In this document: positions 43,794-52,098 of the stretch, one piece after another
Layout of the letters: the number at the start of each line of letters is the position of its first letter
Position numbering within the stretch: the stretch's first letter is position 1
NCBI RefSeq assembly: GCF_018327685.1
Contig: NZ_BNEL01000001.1
Coordinates: 62,001 to 126,000 of the forward strand
Source: Streptomyces sp. TS71-3
Lineage (GTDB): Bacteria; Actinomycetota; Actinomycetes; Streptomycetales; Streptomycetaceae
Length of the DNA stretch: 64,000 nt
Reading direction: 5' to 3'
Notes under the pieces: model-generated
Database searches by the model: none
What the model was told of the DNA's origin: nothing
What the model saw: only the letters and a program-made list of their open reading frames with translations
Made by a program: the position numbers and the translations under genes

Positions 43794-45245
43794 ATGATCG
43801 TCCGCGACAAGCTCTACATCGGCGGCTCCTGGCTGCGCCCCAGCACCCCGGACCTGCTGCTGGACATCCGCTCCCCGCACGACGGGTCCGTGCTCGGCCG
43901 CGTGGCCCAGGCCGCGGACGCCGACGTGGACGCGGCGGTCGCCGCGGCACGGGAGGCGTTCGACAACGGCCCGTGGCCGCGTACCGACCCCAAGGAGCGC
44001 CAGGAGGTGATCCGCCGGGTCAACGCGCTGCGCGAGGCGCGTGCCGACGAGATCGCCGCGACGATCTCCGCGGAGAACGGTTCGGCGGGCTGGTTCACCA
44101 AGGCCGGCCAGCCGTTCCTGACCCGCCAGGTCGAGGCCTACCTCAAGGCGGCCGAGGAGTTCGGCTGGGAGGAGGTCGTCGAGCCTTCCGATCCCTCGGT
44201 GGCCTTCGACACGATCGTCAGGCGTGAGCCGATCGGCGTGGTCGCCGCGGTCATCCCGTGGAACTCCCCGTTCTCCGCGGCCACCGCGAAGCTGACGCCC
44301 GCCCTGCTGGCCGGCAACACCGTGGTGCTGAAGGTCTCCCCGGAGAACTCGCTGAGCATGACGCTGCTGGCGGACCTCTACCACGAGGCCGGGCTCCCGG
44401 AGGGCGTTCTGAGCATCCTGCCGGCGGACCGGGAGACCAGCGAGCACCTCGTCGCCCACCCGGACGTCGACAAGATCGCCTTCACGGGGTCGACCCGGGC
44501 GGGCCGCCGCATCGCCTCGATCGCCGGCGAGCAGCTCAAGCGGGTCAGCCTCGAACTGGGCGGCAAGTCCGCCGCCGTCATCCTGGAGGACGCCGACCTG
44601 GCCGCCGCGGTCCAGGGACTGCGGTTCGGCTCGCTGGGGAACAACGGCGAGGCCTGCATCCTCCAGACCCGGATCCTGGCCCCGCGCAGCCGCTACGAGG
44701 AGATCGTCGAAGCCCTGCGGGAGATGGTGGAGTCACTGAAGGTCGGCGACCCGTCGGAGCCGGACACCTTCATCGGCCCCATGATCCGGCGTGACCAGCA
44801 GCAGCGCGTCATCGACTACATCACCCTCGGCATCGAGGAGGGCGCCCGCCTGGTCACCGGCGGCCCGGAGGTCCCCGAGGGGCTTGAGGGGGGCAACTAC
44901 GTCACCCCCACCCTCTTCGCCGACGTCGACAACAGCATGCGCATCGCACAGGAGGAGATCTTCGGCCCCGTCCTGGTCGTGATCGCCTACGACGACGAGG
45001 ACGACGCCGTGCGGATCGCCAACGACTCCGACTACGGCCTGTCGGGCGGCATCTGGAGCGCCAGCCCCGAGCACGCCTTGGAGGTCGCCCGGGGGCTGCG
45101 CACCGGAACCGTCACCCTGAACGGTTCGCCGATCAGCTTCGACGGGCCGTTCGGCGGCTACAAGGCGAGCGGACTGGGGCGGGAGTACGGCACGGTGGGT
45201 CTGACGGGCTACGTCGAGCACAAATCGATCACACGCAACCACTGA
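43794..45245 (+). CDS. NAD(P)-dependent aldehyde dehydrogenase
   Basis: 483 residues from ATG 43794 with AAGGAG 9 nt upstream. Rossmann segment FTGSTRAGRRIASIAGEQLK, general base Glu254 in SLELGGKSAAVIL, nucleophile Cys288 in NNGEACILQTR, and the C-terminal EEIFGPVLVVIAYDDEDDAV and FGGYKASGLGREYG. Full length for the family. It follows the SDR gene by 190 bp; the gap holds short repeats (TTCACGACGAACTT twice) that could form a TCACGA / TCGTGA dyad, so it may also have its own promoter. Substrate unknown. Confidence 0.95.
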   Translation: MIVRDKLYIGGSWLRPSTPDLLLDIRSPHDGSVLGRVAQAADADVDAAVAAAREAFDNGPWPRTDPKERQEVIRRVNALREARADEIAATISAENGSAGWFTKAGQPFLTRQVEAYLKAAEEFGWEEVVEPSDPSVAFDTIVRREPIGVVAAVIPWNSPFSAATAKLTPALLAGNTVVLKVSPENSLSMTLLADLYHEAGLPEGVLSILPADRETSEHLVAHPDVDKIAFTGSTRAGRRIASIAGEQLKRVSLELGGKSAAVILEDADLAAAVQGLRFGSLGNNGEACILQTRILAPRSRYEEIVEALREMVESLKVGDPSEPDTFIGPMIRRDQQQRVIDYITLGIEEGARLVTGGPEVPEGLEGGNYVTPTLFADVDNSMRIAQEEIFGPVLVVIAYDDEDDAVRIANDSDYGLSGGIWSASPEHALEVARGLRTGTVTLNGSPISFDGPFGGYKASGLGREYGTVGLTGYVEHKSITRNH

Positions 45246-45249
45246 GGGC

Positions 45250-45345
45250 GCCCCTTGCGGGGCGGGTGCGGCCGGGGGTGCGGTGCCCCTTGCGGGGCGG
45301 GTCGGGCCGGGGGTGCGGTGCCCCTTACGGGGCGGGTGCGGCCGA
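45250..45345 (+). terminator. Three tandem hairpins after the aldehyde dehydrogenase gene
   Basis: Three copies of a 38-bp unit, each with GCCCCTTRCGGGGC, starting 5 bp after the stop. Confidence 0.6.
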
Positions 45346-45393
45346 GGGTGCCCCTGGGGGCCGGTGGCGATCTGATGGTGTCGTCGTGGCTGA

Positions 45394-45790
45394 GCGCGCA
45401 GTTCCCCGCGCCCCTTCAGAACGGGGCTGCGCCCCGATAGGGGGCACGGGATGGGGGTACCTGGCACGTCCGCAAGGCAGTGGGCGAGCGAGGGCCGCGA
45501 TGGCGTGGCAGCCGACTGGTGGCCGTGGGGGGGCAGGGCCGTGATAGGGGCGCGGGGAACTGCGCGAGCAGCCACGATGGCGTGGTAGCCGACTGGTGGC
45601 CGTGGGGGGGGCAGGGCCGTGATAGGGGCGCGGGGAACTGCGCGAGCAGCCACGATGGCGTGGTAGCCGACTGACGGCCGTGGGGGGCAGGGCCGTGATA
45701 GGGGCGCGGGGAACTGCGCGAGGGGACCACGACGGCGTGGCACCGACCGACGGCCGTGAGGGGCAGGGCCCCGATAGGGGTGCAGGGAAT
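45394..45790. repeat. 76-78 bp tandem repeats carrying module A
   Basis: Units starting at GATAGGGGCGCGGGG 45543, 45621, 45697 and 45773 (spacing 78, 76, 76), each followed by GAACTGCGCGAGCAGCCACG and GGCCGTGGGG, with a reverse-oriented module A at 45394-45416. A diverged copy of the 38-bp interspersed element lies at 45452-45487. No gene in 45246-45826. Confidence 0.9.
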
Positions 45791-45826
45791 GAGCCGCCGC
45801 AAGCGCCCCGCGCAAACGGCCTCGCC

Positions 45827-48136
45827 CTAGCCGACGCCCAGCGCCGCGGTGAGGTCGGAGAGGTGGCGGGTGACCGGGCCGACGGTGAGCACGCCGCTCC
45901 CCGCACCGGCCAGTTCCCCCGCCGCGGGCACGAGAGCCGCACGGGCACGGGCCACCCGCTCACGGTCCCCGAGAGCGATCGCGGCCTGCCCGATCAGGCA
46001 CCAGAGCGCCTCCATGAGGAGATCCCCGGGCGGGTCCGGGGCGCGGCGCAGGGCCGAGGCCGCCGCATCCCGGCGGCCCTGCGCCAGCAGCACGTGGGGG
46101 AGGGCCCAGGGTGCGTACGGACCCCAGCCCGTAACCTCGTCGATCTCGTCGATCTCGTCGATCTCGTCGATCTCGTCGCCGTCGTCGGCGAGCGCGGCTC
46201 CTCCGTTCCGCACCCGCAGGCAGAGCAGGGCGAGGGGCAGCAGCCCCTGTTCGAGGCCGGGCATGCCCGCACCGTCCAGCAGGGTCGCCGCCTCCCGGAA
46301 CGCCCCCTCCGCCGCCACCGGATCCCCGCCCGTCTCGGCCAGCCGCACCGCCCGGTACCACGTGGTGAACACCCCCACCAGCGGAAGCTCGTGACGCTTC
46401 GCGAGCCGGTCCGCGGCGGCGGCGTGCCGGTCGGCCCCGTCGAAGTCCCCCAGCCCGCCGCGGGCCTGGAGCCGGATCAGGTGACCGAGGACCTCGTAGG
46501 CGACGAGGTCGTGCCGGGCGGCCAGCGCGACGAGTTCGGTCCCGATCGCGTCCCGTCGCGGGGCGCGTCCGGCGGCGTCGAAGCTCTGCATGAAGACGGC
46601 GTTCAGGGCGAACGCCAGCAGCACGGGGTCGTTCAGCCGCCGGGCGATGGCCTCGGCCTCCCGGGCGGCGGCAGCGGCCGTGGGAGCGGGAGTGGCGGCG
46701 GCGGGGGTCCGGCCAGGTTCACCACGGGACTCCAGGGCGATGGTGGCCAGGAGCCGGGCACGTGCCGGGGCGCCGGCCGAAGCGGATGTGGTCGTGGCCC
46801 TGGCCTCGGTCCCGGATGTGGTCGTGGCCCTGGCCCCGGATGCGGTCCCGGCCCCAGCCGCCGCCCAGGCGGTCCCGGTCGCCGTTCCGCCCCCGGCCGT
46901 CGCCGAAGGAAGCACCGCCAGCGCGCGCCGCGCGGCCGCGACGACCTGGGCGGCCTGCTCCGGATCGTCGACACGCGTCCAGATCGCCGGCACGTCGTAC
47001 GCGCCGATCACCCGCGCGGTCAGCGCCGGATCGCCCAGTTCCTCCGCCGCGGCGACCGCCGCGAGGCGCTGCCGCCTGGCCGCCTGGAGCCCGCTGCCGC
47101 CGGTCACCGCGAGGCCCCGCAGCAGCCCCACCGTCGACTCCAGCCTGGCCCGCGCCCCGGCGGGCACGGCGTGCTCGTACGCGGCGGTGGTCTGCGCCCA
47201 CAGGCGCTCAGCGGCGAAACCGGCGCCGGCGTCCGCGGCGCCGGCGCGGGCGGAGCCAGTGCTGACGCCCCCGGCTGCGTGGGCCGGGAGCCCTGCCGCG
47301 AGCCCGCCCGCCGCAGCCGCACCGTCCACCACCCGGTCCAGATGAGTCGCCTGGTCCAGGTGAGCTGTCTGGTCCAGGTGAGCCGCCTGGTTGAGGATGT
47401 CCGCCTCCAGGCCGCGCAGACCCGGGCCGGGGTCGAGGCCCAGCTGCCCGGTGAGCAGGGCACGGGCGCGGCGCAGCACCGACAGCGCGTCGTGCTGCCG
47501 GCCCGTCCGGTACAGCGCGAGGGCCAGCAGCCGCCACGCGTCCTCGCGCCAGGGGTGCTCGGCCACGTGCGCGTCCAGATCGGCGGCGGCCTCCGCGGCG
47601 CGGCCGAGTGCCATGCGGGCCGCGGCCCTGCGTTCGACCGCGTGCAGCCGGAGCTGGGTGAGGCGGGCGCGCTCCGCGCGGGCCCACGGCCGGTCGGCGA
47701 AGTCCGCGTACGCGGGGCCGCGCCACCACCCCAGCGCCTGCGTCAGCCGGGCGAGGCCCGCCTCGGGCGGCAGCTCGCCGGCGGTGGCCACCGCGTCCTC
47801 GAAGCGCCAGGCGTCCACCGTGCCGGGTGCGGCCCGCAGCGCGTACCCCGGGCCCTCGGTCACCAGGAGCCGGGCCGGGGCACGGGGCGGCCGGTGCGGT
47901 TCGAGAGCGCGGCGCAGGGCGGCCACGAAGGTGCGGACGGCGCCCACCGGGTCCGCGGGCGGCTCGGGCAGCCCCGCCCACAGGTCGTCGGCCAGCCGCG
48001 CGACCGGTACGACGCGGCGCCGGGCGACGAGCAGCCGCGCCAGCACGGCACGGTGCCGGGGGCCCTTCAGCGCGATCGGCCGCCCGGCGGCGTCCCACGC
48101 CGTCACCGGGCCCAGCACGCCGAACCCGACCGACAC
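45827..48136 (-). CDS. SARP-like regulator (BTAD domain, AfsR/DnrI type)
   Basis: 769 residues from GTG 48136 (the frame is open 45 nt further). N-terminal OmpR-like DNA-binding domain: VGFGVLGPVTAWDAAGRPIA, KGPRHRAVLARLLVARRRVV and VRTFVAALRRALEP; then the BTAD domain (WARAERARLTQLRLHAVERR, HPWREDAWRLLALALYRTGR). There is no Walker A site, so it lacks the NB-ARC domain of full AfsR; the remaining 500 residues are Ala-rich TPR-like helices. Microsatellite-like coding repeats include (DEI)n near 46138-46180 and AHLDQ repeats. Divergent from the hydrolase gene, a possible target. Confidence 0.88.
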   Translation of the reverse strand: MSVGFGVLGPVTAWDAAGRPIALKGPRHRAVLARLLVARRRVVPVARLADDLWAGLPEPPADPVGAVRTFVAALRRALEPHRPPRAPARLLVTEGPGYALRAAPGTVDAWRFEDAVATAGELPPEAGLARLTQALGWWRGPAYADFADRPWARAERARLTQLRLHAVERRAAARMALGRAAEAAADLDAHVAEHPWREDAWRLLALALYRTGRQHDALSVLRRARALLTGQLGLDPGPGLRGLEADILNQAAHLDQTAHLDQATHLDRVVDGAAAAGGLAAGLPAHAAGGVSTGSARAGAADAGAGFAAERLWAQTTAAYEHAVPAGARARLESTVGLLRGLAVTGGSGLQAARRQRLAAVAAAEELGDPALTARVIGAYDVPAIWTRVDDPEQAAQVVAAARRALAVLPSATAGGGTATGTAWAAAGAGTASGARATTTSGTEARATTTSASAGAPARARLLATIALESRGEPGRTPAAATPAPTAAAAAREAEAIARRLNDPVLLAFALNAVFMQSFDAAGRAPRRDAIGTELVALAARHDLVAYEVLGHLIRLQARGGLGDFDGADRHAAAADRLAKRHELPLVGVFTTWYRAVRLAETGGDPVAAEGAFREAATLLDGAGMPGLEQGLLPLALLCLRVRNGGAALADDGDEIDEIDEIDEIDEVTGWGPYAPWALPHVLLAQGRRDAAASALRRAPDPPGDLLMEALWCLIGQAAIALGDRERVARARAALVPAAGELAGAGSGVLTVGPVTRHLSDLTAALGVG

Positions 48137-48520
48137 CCCAGGACCACCCTCTCCGGGGCGGCGCCCCAGGTCACCCGCCACGGTAGCGCGCCGGGCACGG
48201 CGCCTCCCGGAGGTGCTGCCCAGGCGCTCCCCGGGTGCTCGTGGTGCTCCTCGCGCCCCTCTCCCTTCCCGTGTGCCTCTCCCGCCGCGTGCGCCCCTCC
48301 TTCCTCCCCTCCCGCCGCGCGCCCCCTCCGGCCCGGCGTTCCTCGGCCTCGGATGCTCCCCGTCCCGCCGACATCCCTCGGGCGCTCCCTGGGCGCCCCG
48401 GACCCCACTCGCGCGCTCATCGGGTGCTCATCCGGCCGGGGGACGGTGGTGGCACCAAGGACCGAGGACCGAGGACCGAGGACCAAGGACCAAGGACCAC
48501 CCGACCGAAAGAGTCCGCCC
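48137..48520. other. Divergent intergenic region
   Basis: 384 bp: CT-rich low-complexity DNA (48240-48340), then an 8-bp tandem repeat, GGACCGAG or GGACCAAG (48455-48500), six copies, just upstream of the hydrolase start. The AAGGACC units could mimic ribosome sites. No gene. Confidence 0.5.
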
Positions 48521-49435
48521 ATGCCACCCGCGACCCCCGCGACCCCCGCCACCCCCGCCACCCCCGTCATCCCCGGTTTCGACCAGCGCCGGATCCCCGG
48601 TGCCGGCGGCGTTCACCTGAACGTGGCCGTCGGCGGCTCCGGACATCCGGTCGTGCTGCTGCACGGCTTTCCGCAGACCCACCTGATGTGGCGGCACGTG
48701 GCCGCCGACCTCGCCGCGGACCACACCGTCATCTGCCCCGACCTGCGCGGCTACGGCGCCAGCGACAAGCCCGCCGAGTCAGGCGCCGGCACCTACGCCA
48801 AGCGGACCATGGCCGCCGACGTCGTCGCCGTGGCGCGGGCGCTGGGGCACGAGCGGTTCGCGCTGGCCGGGCACGACCGGGGCGCGCTCGTCGCGTTCCG
48901 CGCCGGGCTCGACCACCCGGACGCCGTCAGCCACCTGGCCTGCCTCGACGTGCTGCCGACGCTCGACATGTGGGAGGCGCTGCACGGCGCCGGGGCCGCC
49001 GTCGGATTCCACCTCTACCTGATGGCGCAGCCCCCCGGCCTGCCGGAGCAGCTCATCTCCGCCGCGCCGGACGCGTTCTTCGGACACTTCCTCGACGCCT
49101 GGACGGCCGACCCGGCGGCGCTCCCCGCCGACGTGCGTGCCGCGTACCTGGCGGCGTGCCGCGCGGCGGTGCCGTCCATCGTGGCCGACTACCGAGCCTC
49201 CGCGGGCATCGACGCCGACCACGACAGGGCCGACCGCGCGGCCGGCAACCGGCTGGGGATGCCCGTCACCGTCCTCCAGCAGGACTGGGGCGCCGCACTC
49301 GGCTACGACTCCGCCGCCCTCTGGCGGGCCTGGGCCCCCGACCTGCGCCACACCACCGTCACCTGCGGCCACTTCATGGCCGAGGAGGCACCCGGCGACG
49401 TCACGAAGGCGCTGCGGTACCTGCTGATCCGGTGA
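48521..49435 (+). CDS. Alpha/beta hydrolase, haloacetate/fluoroacetate dehalogenase type
   Basis: 304 residues from ATG 48521. After a repetitive PAT-rich N-terminus: VVLLHGFPQTHLMWRHVAAD (oxyanion HGFP), CPDLRGYGASDKP, the nucleophile Asp119 in GHDRGALVAFR (Asp instead of Ser, as in dehalogenases and epoxide hydrolases), cap-domain segments and His284 in CGHFMAEEAP. The family cleaves C-halogen bonds of short haloacids or epoxides; substrate untested. Divergent from the SARP-like regulator. Confidence 0.88.
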   Translation: MPPATPATPATPATPVIPGFDQRRIPGAGGVHLNVAVGGSGHPVVLLHGFPQTHLMWRHVAADLAADHTVICPDLRGYGASDKPAESGAGTYAKRTMAADVVAVARALGHERFALAGHDRGALVAFRAGLDHPDAVSHLACLDVLPTLDMWEALHGAGAAVGFHLYLMAQPPGLPEQLISAAPDAFFGHFLDAWTADPAALPADVRAAYLAACRAAVPSIVADYRASAGIDADHDRADRAAGNRLGMPVTVLQQDWGAALGYDSAALWRAWAPDLRHTTVTCGHFMAEEAPGDVTKALRYLLIR

Positions 49436-49556
49436 TCCCTTGGTCCCTTGGTCCCCTGGTCCGATGGCGGCGGCGGGCTCGGTCAGCCGGCACCCCGGTC
49501 GTCACGACGATCCGCCCCCGTTCCCGTGGTCACCCGCCCCACACCCCCCGTCGCCG

Positions 49557-50144
49557 CTACGCCCCGACCGGCGGACCGATGCGGGTCAGGACCGCCGTGC
49601 GCAGGGCGGCCGGGTCGACGTCGAGGGCCCCGAGGATCCGGGCGGCCCCGCCGGGCCCGGGTCCGGGATCGCCGTTCGCCTCCGAGTGGGCCGCCTCCTC
49701 GGCGATGAGCCCCAGCAGCAGGTGTTCGGTGCCTATGTGCTCGTGCCCGAGCGCGCGGGACTCCCGCAGCGTCATCTCCATGGCCTTCTTGGCGTGGAGG
49801 GTGAACGCGGGCCGGGGGAAGTGGAACCGGCCGGGCCCGAAGGTGTCGTCGGCCCTGCGCCTGATCTCGTCGACGTCGATGCCGAGCGTGGCCAGGGCGT
49901 CCTTGGCGTCCTGGCCGCCGGCGCCGGTCACCCCGGCGGCCGTCAGCATGGTGACCAGCTCGTCGCGGGCGCGTTCGGGGGTGACGCCGTAGTCGCCCAG
50001 CACCTCGCCTCCCGTGCCCTCGCCCGCGACGGCGAGCCCGAGCAGCACGTGCTCGGTGCCGATGAAGTCGTGCCCCAGCGACAACGCCTCGTCCTGGGCC
50101 TTCGTGACGGCGCGCTTGGCGCCGTCGGTGAAGAGCTCGAACAC
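49557..50144 (-). CDS. Clp N-terminal domain protein
   Basis: 195 residues from GTG 50144 with AAGGAGG 6 nt upstream. Two Clp-N repeats: FELFTDGAKRAVTKAQDEAL with LGHDFIGTEHVLLGLAVAGE, and FTLHAKKAMEMTLRESRALG with HEHIGTEHLLLGLIAEEAAH. There is no AAA+ ATPase domain, so it cannot unfold substrates alone; such proteins may act as ClpC adaptors or decoys. It starts 1 nt after the HTH gene's stop, so the two form an operon. Confidence 0.9.
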   Translation of the reverse strand: MFELFTDGAKRAVTKAQDEALSLGHDFIGTEHVLLGLAVAGEGTGGEVLGDYGVTPERARDELVTMLTAAGVTGAGGQDAKDALATLGIDVDEIRRRADDTFGPGRFHFPRPAFTLHAKKAMEMTLRESRALGHEHIGTEHLLLGLIAEEAAHSEANGDPGPGPGGAARILGALDVDPAALRTAVLTRIGPPVGA

Positions 50145-50145
50145 C

Positions 50146-50388
50146 TCAGTCCTCCTTGCCTGTGACCTTGCGCCTGTGCGCGTGCTTCTCGTGCACCGAC
50201 TGGCGGCTGACGCGCAGCGCCGTCGCGATGCTCTGCCACGACCAGCCCTGGTCGCGGGCGTTGTCGACATGGAGCTGCTCCAGCTCCTCCAGCAGCCGCC
50301 GCAGTGCCACGACGGCCCGCAGGCCCACCGCCGGATCCTTGTTCGTCACCTGCCCGGCCAGCACGGCCGGCGTCTCCTCGGCTGTCAT
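50146..50388 (-). CDS. Small helix-turn-helix regulator paired with the Clp-N protein
   Basis: 80 residues from ATG 50388. An N-terminal helix (LRAVVALRRLLEELEQLHVD) is followed by the HTH NARDQGWSWQSIATALRVSR with QSVHEKHAHRRK, and a basic tail. It belongs to a family common next to Clp-N genes in actinomycetes. Its promoter is leaderless (TACCCT, 6 nt), and two matching 18-bp dyads cover it, suggesting autoregulation. Confidence 0.85.
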   Translation of the reverse strand: MTAEETPAVLAGQVTNKDPAVGLRAVVALRRLLEELEQLHVDNARDQGWSWQSIATALRVSRQSVHEKHAHRRKVTGKED

Positions 50389-50390
50389 GG

Positions 50391-50408
50391 TGTCAGGGTA
50401 GCCTGACA
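50391..50408. promoter_or_regulatory. Operator site 1 at the HTH/phosphotransferase promoters
   Basis: TGTCAGGGTAGCCTGACA: perfect arms TGTCAGG / CCTGACA, overlapping the -10 box (TACCCT, 50400-50395 on the minus strand) of the HTH gene. Confidence 0.7.
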
Positions 50409-50425
50409 GTGCGGTGGAATGTCAA
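50395..50425 (-). promoter_or_regulatory. Leaderless promoter of the HTH-ClpN operon
   Basis: Minus-strand -35 TTGACA (50425-50420), 19-bp spacer, -10 TACCCT (50400-50395), 6 nt to ATG 50388. Each box is overlapped by one 18-bp operator. Confidence 0.65.
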
Positions 50426-50437
50426 GGAATCCTGACA
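50420..50437. promoter_or_regulatory. Operator site 2 at the HTH/phosphotransferase promoters
   Basis: TGTCAAGGAATCCTGACA, identical to site 1 at 15 of 18 positions and overlapping the -35 box; centre-to-centre distance 29 bp. Confidence 0.7.
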
Positions 50438-50460
50438 ACCGGTCGCAGCGGCCGCGGACC

Positions 50461-50466
50461 TAGCAT
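50461..50466 (+). promoter_or_regulatory. -10 box of a leaderless promoter (phosphotransferase gene)
   Basis: TAGCAT, then CGGCAGG and ATG 50474. The expected -35 region falls on operator site 2. Confidence 0.5.
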
Positions 50467-50473
50467 CGGCAGG

Positions 50474-51541
50474 ATGACGGTGGAGATCCCGGACAGCCTC
50501 GTGACCGCCCAGCTCCGGTACAACGGCGACCTCGGCCGGGCCTTCCTCGCCGCACTGCCCGAGCGGGCGGCCACATTCCTGCGGAGGTGGCGGCTGACCC
50601 GGGACGGGCCCGTGGCGGCCGGCGTGTGCGCGCTGGTGCTGCCGGTGCGGCGTTCGGACGGCACGCCGGCCGTGCTCAAGCTCCAGTACCTGGACGACGA
50701 GACGGTGGGCGAGCCCGTCGCGCTACGGGCCTGGGACGGCCGGGGCGCGGCACGGCTGCTCGCGCACGACCCCGGGACCGGGACGATGCTTCTGGAGCGG
50801 CTGGACGCGTCCCGGCAGCTCGGCACGGTCGCCGACTCGCGCGCGGCCGTGCTGGTCATCGCCGGACTGCTGGCCCGGCTGACCGCGGTCCGGGCGCCCT
50901 CGGGCCTGCGGGATCTCGGCACCATGGTCCGGGCCACCGTGCCCCGGACACCCGCCGTGCGGACGGTCGAGGACCCGGGGGCCCGCCGGGTGCTGGAGGG
51001 CTGCACGGCGGCGTTGCGGGAGCTCGTCGCGGATGCGGATGCGGAGACGGATACGGATACGGGCGCGGGTGCGCGTGCGCGTGCGGACGGGAGCGTGGCC
51101 GGGAACGCGGACGTGGACGGGCATGCGGAAGCGGACGGGCACACGGAAGCGGACAGGCACACGGAAGCGGACGTGGGCGGGGACGTCGAGGCGGACGCGG
51201 GCGCGGGCGCCGGCGGCGGCTTCGGCAACCGCCTGCTCCACTGGGACCTGCACTTCGAGAACGTCCTCGCCGGCGGGCGCGAGCCGTGGCTCGCCATCGA
51301 CCCGAAGCCGCTGTCCGGCGACCCCGGCTTCGAGCTCTTCCCGGCCCTGCACAACCGCTTCGCGGCGTCCGAGGTGGTCTGGCGCTTCGACGCGATGACG
51401 GACGTCCTGGGCCTGGACCGCGAGCGGGCACGCGCGTGGACGCTGGTCCGGGTGCTCCAGTTCTGCCTCTGGGACGCCGAGCAGCACCGCCTGCCCGGTG
51501 CCGTCCAGGTGGAGGTCGGGCGCCGCCTGCTGGACCGCTGA
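50474..51541 (+). CDS. Aminoglycoside/hydroxyurea-type phosphotransferase
   Basis: 355 residues with an APH(6)-like kinase fold: RWRLTRDGPVAAGVCALVLP, VRRSDGTPAVLKLQYLDDET (Lys), GTGTMLLERLDASRQLG, the catalytic loop HWDLHFENVLAG (Asp258) and IDPKPLSGDPGFELFPAL (metal-binding Asp). Streptomycin 6-kinases and hydroxyurea kinases have this set. Between N- and C-lobe elements lies an insert of about 60 residues (188-246) of degenerate EADGHT and DADAET repeats coded by 6-nt units, not known in the family. It diverges from the HTH-ClpN pair and shares its operators. Confidence 0.88.
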   Translation: MTVEIPDSLVTAQLRYNGDLGRAFLAALPERAATFLRRWRLTRDGPVAAGVCALVLPVRRSDGTPAVLKLQYLDDETVGEPVALRAWDGRGAARLLAHDPGTGTMLLERLDASRQLGTVADSRAAVLVIAGLLARLTAVRAPSGLRDLGTMVRATVPRTPAVRTVEDPGARRVLEGCTAALRELVADADAETDTDTGAGARARADGSVAGNADVDGHAEADGHTEADRHTEADVGGDVEADAGAGAGGGFGNRLLHWDLHFENVLAGGREPWLAIDPKPLSGDPGFELFPALHNRFAASEVVWRFDAMTDVLGLDRERARAWTLVRVLQFCLWDAEQHRLPGAVQVEVGRRLLDR

Positions 51542-51589
51542 GGCGGCGAGGGGCTCGCGGAAACCTCGGGGCTGTTGGTGCAATCGGGT

Positions 51590-51595
51590 TAACCT
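51590..51595 (+). promoter_or_regulatory. -10 box of a leaderless promoter
   Basis: TAACCT, then TCGGCC and ATG 51602. Confidence 0.5.
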
Positions 51596-51601
51596 TCGGC
51601 C

Positions 51602-52084
51602 ATGATTCGCACCGCCACAGCCGCTGACGTGCCCGTTCTGCTCACCATGATCCGCGAACTCGCCGCGTACGAGAAGGCGCCCGACGAGGCCCGCGCCACG
51701 CGGGAGCAGCTCACCGAGGCACTCTTCGGCGACCGTCCCGCCGCGTACGCGCACATCGCGGCGGACGACGAGACGGGCGAGCCGGTGGGCTTCGCGCTGT
51801 GGTTCCCGAACTTCTCCACCTGGCGCGGCAGGCAGGGCATCTACCTGGAGGACCTGTACGTACGCCCGGACCGGCGCGGCGGCGGGCACGGCAAGGCGCT
51901 CCTCACCGAGCTGGCCCGGATCTGCGTGGCGCGCGGCTACGAGCGTCTTGAGTGGTCGGTCCTGAACTGGAACGAGCCGTCGATCCGCTTCTACCGCGCG
52001 ATGGGCGCCCGCCCCCAGGACGAGTGGACGGTCTACCGCCTCACCGACGAGCCGCTGCGGCGGCTCGGCACGGTTCCGGCCTGA
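51602..52084 (+). CDS. GNAT acetyltransferase (diamine/SSAT-like)
   Basis: 160 residues: IRTATAADVPVLLTMIRELA, then ALWFPNFSTWRGRQGIYLED, LYVRPDRRGGGHGKALLTEL (acetyl-CoA loop), and RLEWSVLNWNEPSIRFYRAM. The FNFSTW-type segment and WNxPSIxFYRxxGA end match spermidine/spermine-N1-acetyltransferase-like GNATs, which acetylate diamines, thialysine or similar amines. It is not clearly cotranscribed with the phosphotransferase, having its own leaderless promoter. Confidence 0.88.
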   Translation: MIRTATAADVPVLLTMIRELAAYEKAPDEARATREQLTEALFGDRPAAYAHIAADDETGEPVGFALWFPNFSTWRGRQGIYLEDLYVRPDRRGGGHGKALLTELARICVARGYERLEWSVLNWNEPSIRFYRAMGARPQDEWTVYRLTDEPLRRLGTVPA

Positions 52085-52098
52085 GAACGGCGGGTCGG

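Noticed and set aside
45680..49435. Rightward open frame of 1251 codons covering the SARP gene region and the hydrolase
   Set aside because: Only its last 304 codons (hydrolase) are coding; the rest is antisense to the regulator and Arg/Gly/Pro-rich, a usual artefact of high G+C.
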